DNA from: Nocardiopsis sp. CNT312
GTDB lineage: Bacteria > Actinomycetota > Actinomycetes > Streptosporangiales > Streptosporangiaceae
Assembly (NCBI RefSeq): GCF_000515115.1
Contig: NZ_AZXF01000014.1
Span: forward strand, 22,613 to 86,612
DNA length: 64,000 nt
Direction of reading: 5' to 3'
Made by a program: the position numbers and the translations under genes
Shown here: piece after piece, positions 1 through 7,088 of the stretch
Numbering within the stretch: position 1 is the stretch's first letter
Layout: every line of letters begins with the position of its first letter
Notes under the pieces: model-generated
What the model saw: only the letters and a program-made list of their open reading frames with translations
Database searches by the model: none
Told to the model about the DNA's origin: nothing

Positions 1-46
1 GGAATCGTCGAGTGACCATCACATTCGAAAAATAGAGGAGGTTCCA

Positions 47-571
47 GTGAAGAGATCAGTGCCTAGAGTAGGAGCCCTCCTTCTAGCATCCACCCTCTTT
101 TTCAGTACATCATCGAGCACAGGGGCCTCAATGCACACACCAACCAAGCCCGGCCTCACCTCCCTTGGAGAAGCTCACGGAAACTCTGAAATATCATCTG
201 GAATGAGTGCGCACATACATTCAGCAGAGAGAAACGGATCTGGAAAGCTCCTGTCTCTCACATGGAGCATTGAAAACGAGAGCGGCCGAGCGGATCTGAT
301 TACCTGGATCAGAAGCCGCCACTATACATACACCGGCCCGTACTACTCTGGAATTGCTCTCGTGGATGACAATTACAGACGCTTTCACCCTCTTAGGGAC
401 AGCGATGGCTCTTGCGTATGCTCTGGAGCTACTTCCAGCAACTTCAAGTCGTACGTCCGCCTCAACGAACAAGCCACATACTGGTCTCTCTACTCCATCC
501 CTGAGGACATTGAAACAGTGACGGTCGAAATCACCGGCTTTGAGCCGATCGAGGACATTCCCATCTCCTGA
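47..571 (+). CDS. Low-GC secreted protein of unknown function
   Basis: A 174-residue protein with a classical signal peptide: Lys/Arg at positions 2-7, then a hydrophobic stretch ending in a Ser/Thr/Ala-rich segment near residue 27. The mature part is polar and rich in Tyr, Ser and Glu. It contains one CxC pair (Cys-Val-Cys, about residues 123-125) and ends in an acidic Pro/Ile-rich tail. I do not recognise a catalytic motif. The GTG start at 47 is supported by a GAGGAGG Shine-Dalgarno at 36-42. Base composition is the oddest feature: the gene is near 50% GC, against about 70% in everything downstream, which suggests recent acquisition or a special expression class. It lies only 9 bp before the pilin-like fusion gene, so co-transcription is likely. 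Function is unknown. Confidence 0.75.
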   Translation: MKRSVPRVGALLLASTLFFSTSSSTGASMHTPTKPGLTSLGEAHGNSEISSGMSAHIHSAERNGSGKLLSLTWSIENESGRADLITWIRSRHYTYTGPYYSGIALVDDNYRRFHPLRDSDGSCVCSGATSSNFKSYVRLNEQATYWSLYSIPEDIETVTVEITGFEPIEDIPIS

Positions 572-580
572 GGCCCCCAC

Positions 581-1282
581 GTGACGACTGGAGGCACCTT
601 GCCCACCTCCCCCAGCCCGAGACTCGGGGACTCCCGTCGGCCGACCCCCACCAGGCCGTCGCGGAAGCCCGGCGACCGCACCAGGCCGCCGCGCGTGCGA
701 AACCACCGGTCCCCCCTCCTCCGCCTCCTCGGTCGGCTGTGTCCCGCGCAGCGGTCCGACAGTGACAGCGGCGCGGCGTTCACCGAGATCGCCGCTGTCA
801 CCATCCTCGTCGGCATGATCCTCCTGGCCGTCTACCAGTCCCAGGTGGCCCAGATCTTCAACAACGCCGTCCGGGAGATGGTCTGCCTGGTCGAAGGCCC
901 CGAGTGCGGCGGCGAGACCTGGACGGAGGTCGAGCGCCCACCGGAGCCTGAGGCCTACGAGTGGAATGCCCTGAACTCCAACACCGCCGACAACCAGGGC
1001 ATCGGCATGGCCATCGCCCACGGCTACGGTTGGTCGGACCAGGAGTGGAACTGTCTGGACGACCTGTGGACCAGCACCTCCAACTGGGACCACACGCTCG
1101 TCGATCCCGACACCGGAGCGGTCGGCATCGTGGGCTTCGTCGCCGCCGACCACGGGGAGATGCCCGCCGGGTTCGCCGGGAGCGCTCGAACGCAGATCCA
1201 CTGGGGTATCGACTACATCGACCAGACCTACGGGTCCCCCTGCGGCGCGTGGTCCCAGTGGCAGGCCACCCACACGTACTGA
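581..1282 (+). CDS. TadE/prepilin-like N-terminus fused to a lysozyme-fold domain
   Basis: A 233-residue protein. Residues 1-60 are Arg/Pro-rich and cytoplasmic in character. Then a type IV prepilin-like signature follows: Gly64, Glu69 at position +5, and a hydrophobic helix to about residue 88. Residues 140-230 resemble the transglycosylase/lysozyme-like domain of actinobacterial surface proteins: WNCLDDLW, the QIHWGIDYI segment and the terminal YGSPCGAW motif. In those relatives the helix after the first Trp carries the catalytic Glu (ESxW). Here the equivalent position is Thr166 in TSTSNW, so hydrolytic activity is doubtful. Two Cys pairs could form disulfides outside the cell. The likely role is a membrane-anchored or pilus-associated wall-binding protein. 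The prepilin assignment rests on the G/E+5 motif only. Confidence 0.7.
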   Translation: MTTGGTLPTSPSPRLGDSRRPTPTRPSRKPGDRTRPPRVRNHRSPLLRLLGRLCPAQRSDSDSGAAFTEIAAVTILVGMILLAVYQSQVAQIFNNAVREMVCLVEGPECGGETWTEVERPPEPEAYEWNALNSNTADNQGIGMAIAHGYGWSDQEWNCLDDLWTSTSNWDHTLVDPDTGAVGIVGFVAADHGEMPAGFAGSARTQIHWGIDYIDQTYGSPCGAWSQWQATHTY

Positions 1283-1311
1283 CCGCTCCGGCACCGGGGG
1301 AGCACCGACAC

Positions 1312-1683
1312 TCAGGCCCCCGCGGGCAGACGGCTCCCACTCGCGAACCGTGGCGACCCGGCCACCCCGTCCGGCTCTGCTGGGACGGCGGCGAGCGGCC
1401 TGGCGCTGTACTCCCGCCACGGCTCCAGGAGGGGCTCGTCGATGTGCCGTCCCCCGACGGGCCCGCTCCGTGTCACCGCCAGGCAGGACTGGGCCGCCTC
1501 CCCGAAGTACACGATGCATCCGGGGTGGCGAGCCTGGAGGGCGGCGGCCCGTGTGTGCTCACGCGCGGACTCGGCACGTCGGCCGCCGCTCAGGCGCTGC
1601 CGGGCCGCGCGGCGGGTCCGGCAGGAGGGGGCGCACAGGCCGGTCAGACCGGTTCGGTGAGCGGTCCGGCACTTGGAGTACAC
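1312..1683 (-). CDS. Small hypothetical protein (doubtful)
   Basis: A 123-residue Arg/Ala-rich open frame with a GTG start and no convincing ribosome-binding site. The central stretch (RHPGCIVYFGEAAQSCLAV, about residues 52-70) has the pattern 'short helix, hydrophobic strand, Gly, aromatic, Ala' seen in small actinobacterial proteins such as the one at 40112-40447 in this window (RGWTVWHGDSTGQYWAA). That similarity is weak and is my own reading. The frame could equally be a chance frame in GC-rich DNA or the relic of a small regulator-linked gene, since the decayed XRE/DUF397 pair lies just downstream. Confidence 0.35.
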   Translation of the reverse strand: MYSKCRTAHRTGLTGLCAPSCRTRRAARQRLSGGRRAESAREHTRAAALQARHPGCIVYFGEAAQSCLAVTRSGPVGGRHIDEPLLEPWREYSARPLAAVPAEPDGVAGSPRFASGSRLPAGA

Positions 1684-1782
1684 CGAATCCGCCGAACGTC
1701 TGCGGGCTCGCGGGGTGCGGGGATAGGGTGAGTCATCAGAATCCTGGTCCTTTCTTGATCACGGCTATGAGGTAGGGGTTCA

Positions 1783-1818
1783 GGGGGTGGACGGTGTCGG
1801 GCATCACCGTCCACCCCC
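1783..1818. terminator. Perfect 14-bp stem-loop
   Basis: GGGGGTGGACGGTG at 1783-1796 pairs perfectly with CACCGTCCACCCCC at 1805-1818 around an 8-nt loop. No T-tract follows. It lies between the doubtful gene 1312-1683 and the regulator remnants, and is probably a transcription terminator or a relic of a mobile-element end. Confidence 0.5.
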
Positions 1819-1927
1819 GTCTTCCCAGCTCACGCGCGATCGGTGGTCGGTCTCGGTCGTGGTGCGCGGAGCCGGTCAGCCGTTCCACTGGCTCCTGGCG
1901 GGGCCGAGGGCCAGGCAGAACCAGACG

Positions 1928-2118
1928 CTCCGGTCACGAGCGGTGTTCACCGGCACCAACAACGTTCCCGGAAGAGCACATCCAGCGCCACGTCGACGGA
2001 CGGGTGAAGCGCCAGGATCCTCGAACACCTCTGCCCACCGGCGTACGTCGCGATCGTCGACGAAGCCGCTCTACGCCGGTTCCCAGGAGAACCGGCCATG
2101 AGGAAAGAGCAGCCACAG
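1928..2118 (+). pseudogene. Remnant of an XRE-DUF5753 (Scr1-type) regulator
   Basis: Stitching two reading frames recovers the DUF5753 core. One frame gives RAVFTGTNNVPEEHIQRHVD followed by GRVKRQ. After a frameshift near 2030 a second frame gives AYVAIVDEAALRRFPGEPAM then RKEQ (2041-2112). The intact relatives in this window show the same order: 'RMERQERL ... LSVVLDEAALQRHVGGPKVMEEQ' at 38292-39161. The N-terminal helix-turn-helix part is missing or unrecognisable, and the protein stops abruptly after RKEQ, where DUF397-like sequence begins. I infer a decayed copy of the regulator family that is intact twice elsewhere in this window. Confidence 0.65.
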
Positions 2119-2121
2119 CGG

Positions 2122-2240
2122 TCCTGGAGAAGACCGTGCCGTGGTGGCTGGCCTCTGCCTCGGCGCGGCTGTCCGCGACTCCAAGCGCCCCGGTGCCGGG
2201 CATCTCCCCTTCCCCGCCGCGGAGCGGACCGGCTTCCCTG
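2122..2240 (+). pseudogene. Remnant of a DUF397 gene
   Basis: The frame starting at 2141 reads GLCLGAAVRDSKRPGAGHLP then FPAAERTGF (2150-2238). This matches the second half of a DUF397 protein (VEVA..VRDS..P.GHL.FP...W..F). The first half (WRKSSYSGG) is only dimly visible in another frame as WRRPCRGG at 2122-2145, so at least one frameshift is needed. It directly follows the DUF5753 remnant. The expected order regulator then DUF397 is therefore kept, as in the intact pair at 38069-39161. Confidence 0.65.
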
Positions 2241-2439
2241 CCACAGCCCTCTCCCCCACCGCCTCCTCACGCCGACCCACGGAGCCACGGTGCCCGGCCC
2301 GTGTCCCCAACGGGGGCCGCGGCCGGGCACCGGCGTTCGAGGAGCTGACGCGCAGCCTTCAGACGCCCAGGATCCCCAGCGGCGGCAGCGCGTCGAGGAT
2401 GCCGAGTGTTTCCATGCCCAGCGTCCCTTCCAGCTGAGC

Positions 2440-2463
2440 GGGGTTCGCCGTGGGGCGAACCCC
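2440..2463. repeat. Hairpin repeat GGGGTTCGCC/GGCGAACCCC
   Basis: Perfect 10-bp arms GGGGTTCGCC (2440-2449) and GGCGAACCCC (2454-2463) flank a 4-nt loop. Very similar arms recur at 47603-47660, and a lone half-site (GGGCGAACCCGGG) lies near 4155, so this may be a dispersed intergenic hairpin family. It could also terminate transcription of the convergent genes here. Confidence 0.5.
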
Positions 2464-2517
2464 GGCGGTCGATTCCGTCGGGGGGCGAAGGCCGCCACCG
2501 ACGTCCCCGGCCTCCCC

Positions 2518-4011
2518 TCAGTTTTCCTGGCCCGGGTCCACGGTGATGCTGCGTTTGAGGATCTTGCCGGTGGGGCCCTTGGGCAGCGCGTCGGTGGTCA
2601 CCACCAGGCGGGGGTACTTGTAGGCCGCCACCCTGGCCTTGACGAAGTCGCGCAGTTCCTCCGGGGTGGCGTCCTCGCCGGGCTTGAAGGCGACCATCGC
2701 GCCGACCTCCTCGCCGAGTTCGGCGTGCGGCACGCCCACCACGGCGGCCTCGGCCACGGCGGGGTGCTCGTAGAGGACCTCCTCCACCTCCCGCGGGTAG
2801 ACGTTGTAGCCGCCTCGGATGATCATGTCCTTCTTGCGGTCCACGATGAAGTAGAAGCCCTCCCCGTCCTTGCGGGCCAGGTCGCCGGTGTGGAACCAGC
2901 CGTCGCGGATCGCGCGGGCGGTCTCCTCGGGCCTGCCCCAGTAGCCCTTCATCACGTTGTGGCCCCGGACCGCGATCTCACCCACCTCGCCGGGCCCGAG
3001 ATCCTCGCCCTCCAGGCCGACCAGGCGGAACTCCACCCCCTCGACGGGGGTGCCGATCGACCCGGGCCTCCGCTGGTCGGGGGTGTTGATGGAGGCCAGC
3101 GGCGAGGTCTCCGACAGACCGTAGCCCTCCAGGACCACGCATCCGAAGGCCTCCTCGAAGGCGGACATGACCTCGACCGGCATGGCCGCGCCGCCGGAGA
3201 CGCACAGGCGCAGCGGGGAGAGGTCGTAGCCGCCGCGCGCGGGGTGGTTGACCAGTGCCACGTACATGGTGGGCACGCCCTCGAACACGGTGGCCCGGTC
3301 GCGCACCAGCACCTCCAGCGCGTCGGTGGGGTCGAAGCGCGGCAGCAGGGTGAGGCAGGCACCGACCGCGATCGCGGCGTTGAGCCCGGCGGTCTGGCCG
3401 AACACGTGGAACAGCGGCAGCCCGCCGAAAAGCACGTCCTCCTCGGTGAAGTCGAACATCCGCACCACGAGTTCGACGTTGCGGACGAGGTTGGCGTGGG
3501 TGAGTTCGGCGCCCTTGGGCTGCCCGGTGGTGCCGGAGGTGTACAGGATGACGGCGGTGTCCTCGTCGGCGCGCTCGGCCACGCCTTCCACCGGATCCGC
3601 CCCGGCCAGCAGCCCCGTGAACCCGGTGGGCTCGACCACCGTGCACGCGGTTCCGGCCCGTTCCGCGGCCGGTTCGGCCTCGTCCCGGAAGCCCTCCCAG
3701 ACGAAGAGGGTCCCCGCGCCGGAGTCGCGCAGGTGGTACTCCACCTCGCGCCCCTTGAGCAGCGGGTTCATCGGCACCACGATCGCGCCGAGGCGCAGGG
3801 CGGCGTAGTACAGCACCGCGAAGTGCGGCACGTTCGGCAGCATGAGCGCCACCCGGTCGCCCGGCCGCACGCCCTGCCGGGTGAGCAGCCCGGCACCCTG
3901 TTCGGTGAGGGCGGCCAGCTGTGCGTAGGTCAGCACCGTGTCGTCGAGCTTGACCGCCGGCCGGCCGGCGTGCTCGGCGGCGGCGCGGGCGAGGTTCTGC
4001 GCGAGGTTCAT
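2518..4011 (-). CDS. Long-chain fatty-acid--CoA ligase
   Basis: A 497-residue class I adenylate-forming enzyme. It activates a fatty acid with ATP and transfers the acyl group to CoA in the cytoplasm. The AMP-binding P-loop is YTSGTTGQPKGAELTH (about residues 160-175). The A5 motif GYGLSETSPL, the A7/A8 block WFHTGDLARKDGEGFYFIVD with RKKDMIIRGG, and the C-terminal PKGPTGKILK carrying the catalytic Lys are all present. The ATG start at 4009-4011 follows a strong GGAGGAAGG; the open frame continues upstream without a better start. It stands alone, divergent from the antiporter gene. The fatty-acid chain length cannot be read from the sequence. Confidence 0.93.
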   Translation of the reverse strand: MNLAQNLARAAAEHAGRPAVKLDDTVLTYAQLAALTEQGAGLLTRQGVRPGDRVALMLPNVPHFAVLYYAALRLGAIVVPMNPLLKGREVEYHLRDSGAGTLFVWEGFRDEAEPAAERAGTACTVVEPTGFTGLLAGADPVEGVAERADEDTAVILYTSGTTGQPKGAELTHANLVRNVELVVRMFDFTEEDVLFGGLPLFHVFGQTAGLNAAIAVGACLTLLPRFDPTDALEVLVRDRATVFEGVPTMYVALVNHPARGGYDLSPLRLCVSGGAAMPVEVMSAFEEAFGCVVLEGYGLSETSPLASINTPDQRRPGSIGTPVEGVEFRLVGLEGEDLGPGEVGEIAVRGHNVMKGYWGRPEETARAIRDGWFHTGDLARKDGEGFYFIVDRKKDMIIRGGYNVYPREVEEVLYEHPAVAEAAVVGVPHAELGEEVGAMVAFKPGEDATPEELRDFVKARVAAYKYPRLVVTTDALPKGPTGKILKRSITVDPGQEN

Positions 4012-4356
4012 GGTCGGCCTTCCTCCAGCGGGTCGCGGTGGGGCGTCCAACACCGGGTGCCTCCCGCCCCGACGCATGGTGTCCGGCCCGCGCGGGGCGG
4101 TCCAGCCCCCGCGCGGGCGCTTGGCACCCCTCTGACCCGCGCGCGGTCCTCCCTTGGGCGAACCCGGGCATGCGATCTCACCGTGGATCGAGACCTCGGC
4201 GTGCGGGGCGGCCGAGGACGGGGGACGGGGCGCGGCGGGCCGGACGGGTGCCTCCGGGGGGCCCGGAGGCGACCCGGGTACGGTATTGCCCACTGGTGCC
4301 TGCCGATCTCCGCCGATCGGGCGGGCCGGGCCGCCGCAACGGAGCGAGGGACAGGC

Positions 4357-5925
4357 ATGGAACCCGCCTTCATCGTGGCCGCGTTCGCCGGAGGGCTCGT
4401 CGCCCTGGCACTGCGGCTGCCGCCCCTGGTCGGGTTCCTGGCCGCGGGGTTCGTCCTCAACGCCCTGGGCTACACGTCGACCCCGGCGCTGGAGACCGCG
4501 GCCGACCTGGGTGTCACCCTGCTGCTGTTCACCATCGGCCTGAAGCTGGACGTGCGGTCCCTGCTGCGCCACCAGGTGTGGGGTGCCGCCACCGTCCACA
4601 TGGTCCTCTCCACGGTGTTCATCGCGCTGTTCCTAGGGGCGCTGAAGTTCACCGGGCTGGCGATGGCGGTGGAGGCCGGATGGTCGACGCTGCTCCTGCT
4701 GGGTTTCGCGCTGTCCTTCTCCAGCACGGTGTTCGCGGTCAAGGCCCTGGAGGCGCGCAGCGAGTCCGGGTCGTTCTACGGCCGTCTGGCGATCGGGGTG
4801 CTCATCGCCCAGGACGTGTTCGCGGTGGTGTTCCTGTCCGCCTCCTCCGGCCATCCGCCCAGCCCGTGGGCCGCGGGGCTGCTCCTGCTGATTCCGGCGG
4901 CTCCGCTGCTGCGGCTGCTGCTGGACCGGATCGGGTACGGGGAGATGCGGGTGCTCTTCGGTGTGGCCGCGGCGCTCGTGGCGGGCCACGCCCTGTTCGA
5001 ACTGGTGGGGGTGAAGGGCGACCTGGGGGCTCTGGTCGTGGGGCTGCTGCTGGGGCCCTCCGCCAACGCCGCACCCCTGGCCAAGACGCTGCTTTCGGTG
5101 AAGGACCTGCTGCTGGTGGGGTTCTTCCTGAGTATCGGCCTCACGGCACTGCCCGATGCCGGGTCGCTGCTGGCGGGGCTGCTCCTGCTGCTCGTGCCGT
5201 TGAAGGGGGCTCTGTTCACGGCGTTGTTCCTGGGCCTGCGGCTGCGCGGGCGCACCTCCCTGCTGGCGGGGATGACTCTGAGCAACTTCTCCGAATTCGG
5301 GCTCATCGTCGCCGCCCTGGCGGCCTCGCAGGGGTGGCTCTCCGAAGACTGGCTGGTGGCGCTGGCACTGGCCGTGGCGTTCAGCTTCGCCGTGTCGGCG
5401 CCGCTGAACGCCGCCGGTGAGCGGGTGTACCGCAGGGTCGGTCCGTGGCTGGCCCGCCACGAGCGCACCGGCCAGCCGGAGGGTGACCGGCCCATCCATG
5501 TCGGCGAGGCCCGCGCGGTGGTACTGGGCATGGGCCGGGTGGGGCGGGGTGCCTACGAGCGGTTGGTGCAGGAGTACGCCGTGCCGACCGTGGGGGTGGA
5601 GCACGACCCGGTGACCGTGCAGCGGCTGCGGCTCCTGGGGTACCAGGTGGTGGAGGGCGACGCCACCGACCCCGATTTCTGGGAGCGGCTGAACCTGGAC
5701 CCGAAGGTGTGGCTGGTGGTGCTGGCCATGCCCCACCAGCGAGGCAACCTGGCGGCGCTGGACCAACTGCACGGCGACGGCCTGCACGCCATGATCGCCG
5801 GGGTGGTCACCCGGGCGGAGGAGATCGGGGAGCTGCGGGAGCGGGGCGCCGACGTGGTATTCCACCTGTACGGCGAGGCGGGGCGTGCCCTGGTCGACGA
5901 CGCGGTGGACCGCCTGGGCGACTGA
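4357..5925 (+). CDS. CPA2-family cation:proton antiporter with TrkA-N domain
   Basis: A 522-residue membrane protein. Residues 1-375 hold about twelve hydrophobic segments of the Na+/H+ exchanger fold, including the LFTIGLKLD segment typical of KefB/YbaL-type CPA2 transporters and later GVKGDLGALVVGLLLGP. Residues 395-522 form an RCK_N (TrkA-N) nucleotide-binding domain: VLGMGRVGRGAYE is the Rossmann glycine motif and VEGDATDP the acidic strand end. The predicted role is K+ or Na+ efflux in exchange for protons, gated by NAD(H)-type ligands. The start is the ATG after GGAGCGAGGG. The gene converges on the CBS-BON gene, with a perfect hairpin between them. Confidence 0.9.
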   Translation: MEPAFIVAAFAGGLVALALRLPPLVGFLAAGFVLNALGYTSTPALETAADLGVTLLLFTIGLKLDVRSLLRHQVWGAATVHMVLSTVFIALFLGALKFTGLAMAVEAGWSTLLLLGFALSFSSTVFAVKALEARSESGSFYGRLAIGVLIAQDVFAVVFLSASSGHPPSPWAAGLLLLIPAAPLLRLLLDRIGYGEMRVLFGVAAALVAGHALFELVGVKGDLGALVVGLLLGPSANAAPLAKTLLSVKDLLLVGFFLSIGLTALPDAGSLLAGLLLLLVPLKGALFTALFLGLRLRGRTSLLAGMTLSNFSEFGLIVAALAASQGWLSEDWLVALALAVAFSFAVSAPLNAAGERVYRRVGPWLARHERTGQPEGDRPIHVGEARAVVLGMGRVGRGAYERLVQEYAVPTVGVEHDPVTVQRLRLLGYQVVEGDATDPDFWERLNLDPKVWLVVLAMPHQRGNLAALDQLHGDGLHAMIAGVVTRAEEIGELRERGADVVFHLYGEAGRALVDDAVDRLGD

Positions 5926-5930
5926 TCCGG

Positions 5931-5952
5931 GGCCCGTCCGCGCGGACGGGCC
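5931..5952. terminator. Bidirectional terminator hairpin
   Basis: A perfect 22-bp palindrome with arms GGCCCGTCCGC and GCGGACGGGCC fills the 34-bp gap between two convergent genes. There is no U-tract, as is common for actinomycete terminators. Confidence 0.75.
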
Positions 5953-5959
5953 GGTCGCC

Positions 5960-6664
5960 TCAGGGGGTCCCCGAGCGCCAGCGGACGTGTTCGGGGACGA
6001 CGTCGTCGACCCGCCAGGCCAGGTCGGAGTCGACGGCCACGACGCCCTCCAGGTCGTGGACCCTGCGGATCACGGCCTGGGCGTCACTGCGGCGCTCCAC
6101 GGTCCCCGACAGCCGCACCACCCCGTCCTCGACGATCGCGGCGGGCTCCCGGGCGCGCGGTGCGCGCAGGGTGTCGGTGATCTCCTCCCTGGCGTCCGCG
6201 GCGATGTCCTCGTCCTCGCGCAGGAACACCGACAGCAGATCGCAGCGGCTCACGACGCCGACCAGCCTCCCCTGGCCGTCGACGACCGGCAGCCGCTTGA
6301 TCCCGTGCTTCTCCATCAGCCGGGCCGCGCCGGCCACGGTCTCCTGCGGGGGCACCGTGACGGCGGGTGCGGTCATCAGCCCCGACGCCGCCCTGGCCCC
6401 CGCCTTGTCCTGGGCGTGTCCGCCTGCGCCGAGGCGGGCCCGCAGGCGGGTGCGCAGGGGTTGCCCGTACTCGTCCTCGCCGGTGAACTCCTCCTTGTGG
6501 AGCAGGTCTTCCTCGGAGACCACGCCCACCACCCGGTTCCGGTCGTCGACCACGGGCAGGGCGCTCACCCGGTTCTCGACGAGCAGGCGGACGATCTCCC
6601 GGTAGCCCGTCTCCCCGGTGGCCGTGACGACCCCGGTCGTCATGACGTCGCGAACGGTGTTCAT
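5960..6664 (-). CDS. CBS-domain pair plus BON domain protein
   Basis: A 234-residue soluble protein. CBS1 (about residues 5-60: VRDVMTTGVVTA ... VSALPVVDD) and CBS2 (about 105-155: LMTAPAVTVPP ... IKRLPVVDGQGRLVGVVS) form a Bateman module that usually binds adenosine nucleotides. A BON domain follows at about residues 165-225 (VRLSGTVERRSDAQAVIRRV), a fold linked to membrane or phospholipid contact. Such CBS-BON proteins occur singly in actinomycetes and are thought to act as energy-status sensors; the partner is not evident here. The start is set at the ATG preceded by GAGGGGG; the frame extends 8 codons further upstream to a weaker ATG. Confidence 0.88.
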   Translation of the reverse strand: MNTVRDVMTTGVVTATGETGYREIVRLLVENRVSALPVVDDRNRVVGVVSEEDLLHKEEFTGEDEYGQPLRTRLRARLGAGGHAQDKAGARAASGLMTAPAVTVPPQETVAGAARLMEKHGIKRLPVVDGQGRLVGVVSRCDLLSVFLREDEDIAADAREEITDTLRAPRAREPAAIVEDGVVRLSGTVERRSDAQAVIRRVHDLEGVVAVDSDLAWRVDDVVPEHVRWRSGTP

Positions 6665-6997
6665 CACGGGCCCCCTCGTGCTCTGCACCGGCGGCCGGTA
6701 CGGCCTGCCCGGAACCTGCTGCTCCGCGTCTTCTTCCAGGATGGGCCGGTTGGCGCGCCCTGTCCAGCGGGAGGGCGTACGCGCGGGCCTCTCCTGTGGC
6801 GGCGCGGGCCCCGCCCGGCACGGAACGACGCACGGTCCGGCTACCAGGGGTTTTGCGCTCTGTCCCGCGGGCGTCTTCGGTGACCGGAGCGGGGGGAGGC
6901 CACCCGGCCCGGTGCGAGACGGGGTGCGGGTCCTCTGGAGGGCCGCAAAGGTCCCACAGGGGTCGGCAAACCTTTTCCCACCAGGCTCATATGTCGC

Positions 6998-7011
6998 ATT
7001 TATACGTAAAT
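6998..7011. promoter_or_regulatory. AT-rich inverted repeat upstream of the glycosyltransferase
   Basis: ATTTA-TACG-TAAAT lies in an AT-rich island (about 6970-7030) that stands out from the surrounding GC-rich DNA, about 80 bp before the GTG start at 7089. It may be a -10 region, an operator, or both. Confidence 0.35.
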
Positions 7012-7088
7012 ACCCTCCTTAGCCTGAAGCTTCGTCCGTGACATCCCGACGGGGCGGGAGACGCAGCGCACGGAAAGCAGGGGGCAGT

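Noticed and set aside
2098..4350. Upstream extension of the antiporter frame over about 2 kb
   Set aside because: The first transmembrane segment and a ribosome-binding site place the start at 4357; the extension overlaps the acyl-CoA ligase as a shadow.
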